From SHLJ01 sp041618535 (GTDB taxonomy: Bacteria > Bacteroidota > Bacteroidia > Flavobacteriales > Flavobacteriaceae), in assembly GCA_041618535.1 (NCBI GenBank), contig JBFKFP010000181.1, positions 1 to 5,308 on the forward strand: DNA of 5,308 nt, written 5' to 3'. Below, in pieces: positions 4,240 through 5,308 of the stretch. Position 1 is the first letter of the stretch. The number at the start of each line of letters is the position of its first letter. The notes beneath the pieces were generated by a model. The model was not told where the DNA came from, did not search any database, and saw only the letters and a list, made by a program, of their open reading frames with translations. A program made the position numbers and the translations under genes.

Positions 4240-5308
4240 TTAAGCATCTATATTAGCATATATTGCGTTCTTCTCGATAAACTCACGTCTCGGTGGCACT
4301 TCGTCTCCCATAAGCATAGAAAAAATTCTGTCTGCTTCTGTACCATTGTCAATATTGACCTGTCTAAGAGTCCTGAATTCAGGGTTCATGGTGGTATCCC
4401 ATAATTGTTCCGCGTTCATTTCACCCAGACCTTTGTACCGCTGAATCTTAGAACCGTCGCCAAATTCTGTAATAATGGCATCCCGCTCCTTGTCATTCCA
4501 TGCATATTGCTTTTTATTTCCTTTTCTTACCAGGTATAATGGCGGGGTAGCTATGTAAACATGACCATTCTCGATCAATTCTTTCATGTATCTGAAGAAA
4601 AAGGTGAGGATAAGTGTGGCGATGTGACTTCCATCGATATCAGCATCACACATTATCACGATCTTGTGATATCGCAGTTTTGACAGGTTCAGGGCTTTAC
4701 TATCCTCTTCTGTACCGATTGTCACCCCCAAAGCGGTGAAAATGTTTTTGATTTCCTCATTTTCAAAGACCTTATGCGTCATGGCCTTCTCCACATTAAG
4801 AATCTTTCCCCTCAGGGGTAAAATAGCCTGAAAGGTCCTGTCTCTCCCCTGTTTGGCAGTTCCGCCTGCCGAATCACCCTCGACAAGGAATACTTCGCAT
4901 TTGGATGGATCCTGCTCTGAGCAGTCACTCAATTTTCCCGGCAATCCACCAATGCTCATCACCGTTTTACGCTGCACCATTTCACGGGCCTTCTGGGCAG
5001 CATGTCTTGCCTGTGCGGCCAGGATCACCTTTTGAACGATAATTTTAGCGTCATCAGGATGCTCTTCAAGATAATTGGTGAGCATTTCTGAAACCGCCTG
5101 GCTGACAGAGGCCGAGACATCACGGTTACCTAATTTTGTTTTGGTCTGACCTTCAAACTGGGGTTCCGCAACCTTCACAGAGATGATCGCTGTAAGCCCC
5201 TCCCTGAAATCATCGCCTGCGATATCGAATTTCAATTTATCAGTCAGCCCTGAATTATCCGCATATTTTTTCAGGGTATGCGTCAAGCCTCTGCGGAATC
5301 CTGTTAAA
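4240..5308 (-). CDS. gyrB: DNA gyrase subunit B, 3' part (N-terminus beyond window)
   Basis: C-terminal 355 residues of the type II topoisomerase subunit that, with GyrA, introduces negative supercoils using ATP. The frame is open to the window edge (LTGFRRGLTHTLKKY), so the ATPase domain and true start lie beyond it. The visible part holds the end of the transducer domain (GDDFREGLTAIISVKV, EPQFEGQTKTKLGN), then the TOPRIM domain with the magnesium-binding EGDSAGG (Glu143 of the fragment) and DADIDGSH (Asp221, Asp223, Asp225), PLRGKILNVEK, and the C-terminal IQRYKGLGEMN (288-298) and EFIEKNAIYANIDA tail. The segment between the TOPRIM domain and the tail is short, without the roughly 165-residue insertion of Escherichia coli GyrB. 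The frame is intact and all catalytic residues are present. It converges on the envelope cluster with terminators between. Confidence 0.99.
   Translation of the reverse strand, partial: LTGFRRGLTHTLKKYADNSGLTDKLKFDIAGDDFREGLTAIISVKVAEPQFEGQTKTKLGNRDVSASVSQAVSEMLTNYLEEHPDDAKIIVQKVILAAQARHAAQKAREMVQRKTVMSIGGLPGKLSDCSEQDPSKCEVFLVEGDSAGGTAKQGRDRTFQAILPLRGKILNVEKAMTHKVFENEEIKNIFTALGVTIGTEEDSKALNLSKLRYHKIVIMCDADIDGSHIATLILTFFFRYMKELIENGHVYIATPPLYLVRKGNKKQYAWNDKERDAIITEFGDGSKIQRYKGLGEMNAEQLWDTTMNPEFRTLRQVNIDNGTEADRIFSMLMGDEVPPRREFIEKNAIYANIDA

Overview
The window looks like a chromosomal segment of a member of the Bacteroidota, most likely a marine-type flavobacterium. The GyrB fragment reads like flavobacterial GyrB: it lacks the long insertion of gammaproteobacterial GyrB and has the GLPGKLSDCSEQDP and IATPPLYLVRKGNKK blocks. 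The ECF sigma/FecR pair is of the type expanded in Bacteroidota. The start sites have A/T-rich leaders rather than strong Shine-Dalgarno sequences, and one gene has a TAnnTTTG-type -7 box. No mobile element, CRISPR array, tRNA or rRNA was seen.

Layout. Positions 1-1284 on the minus strand hold a FecI-like ECF sigma factor (763-1284, TTG start) followed by a FecR-type membrane anti-sigma factor (1-707, cut by the window edge at its C-terminus). A 218-bp divergent region (1285-1502) separates them from three plus-strand genes for envelope proteins: a 350-residue lipoprotein with a four-fold internal repeat (1503-2555), a 262-residue lipoprotein metalloprotease of archaemetzincin-like character (2649-3437), and a 197-residue outer-membrane beta-barrel protein (3471-4064). 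Two hairpin terminators (4090-4117 and 4189-4210) separate this cluster from the convergent 3' part of gyrB (4240-5308, minus strand).

Most interesting observation. The same bipartite motif, GTAGGGTA-N15-GTC with an identical 15-base spacer, occurs twice. One copy (minus strand, 730-755) lies just after the sigma stop codon and just before fecR. The other (plus strand, 1407-1432) lies in front of the repeat lipoprotein. Both are preceded by a similar A-rich stretch. I infer that these are promoters of the local ECF sigma factor. That would give a self-contained circuit in which the sigma factor raises its own anti-sigma factor and switches on a surface module of repeat lipoprotein, lipoprotein protease and, by readthrough, outer-membrane barrel. 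What the module does is unknown. No intergenic stretch in the window exceeds 300 bases.
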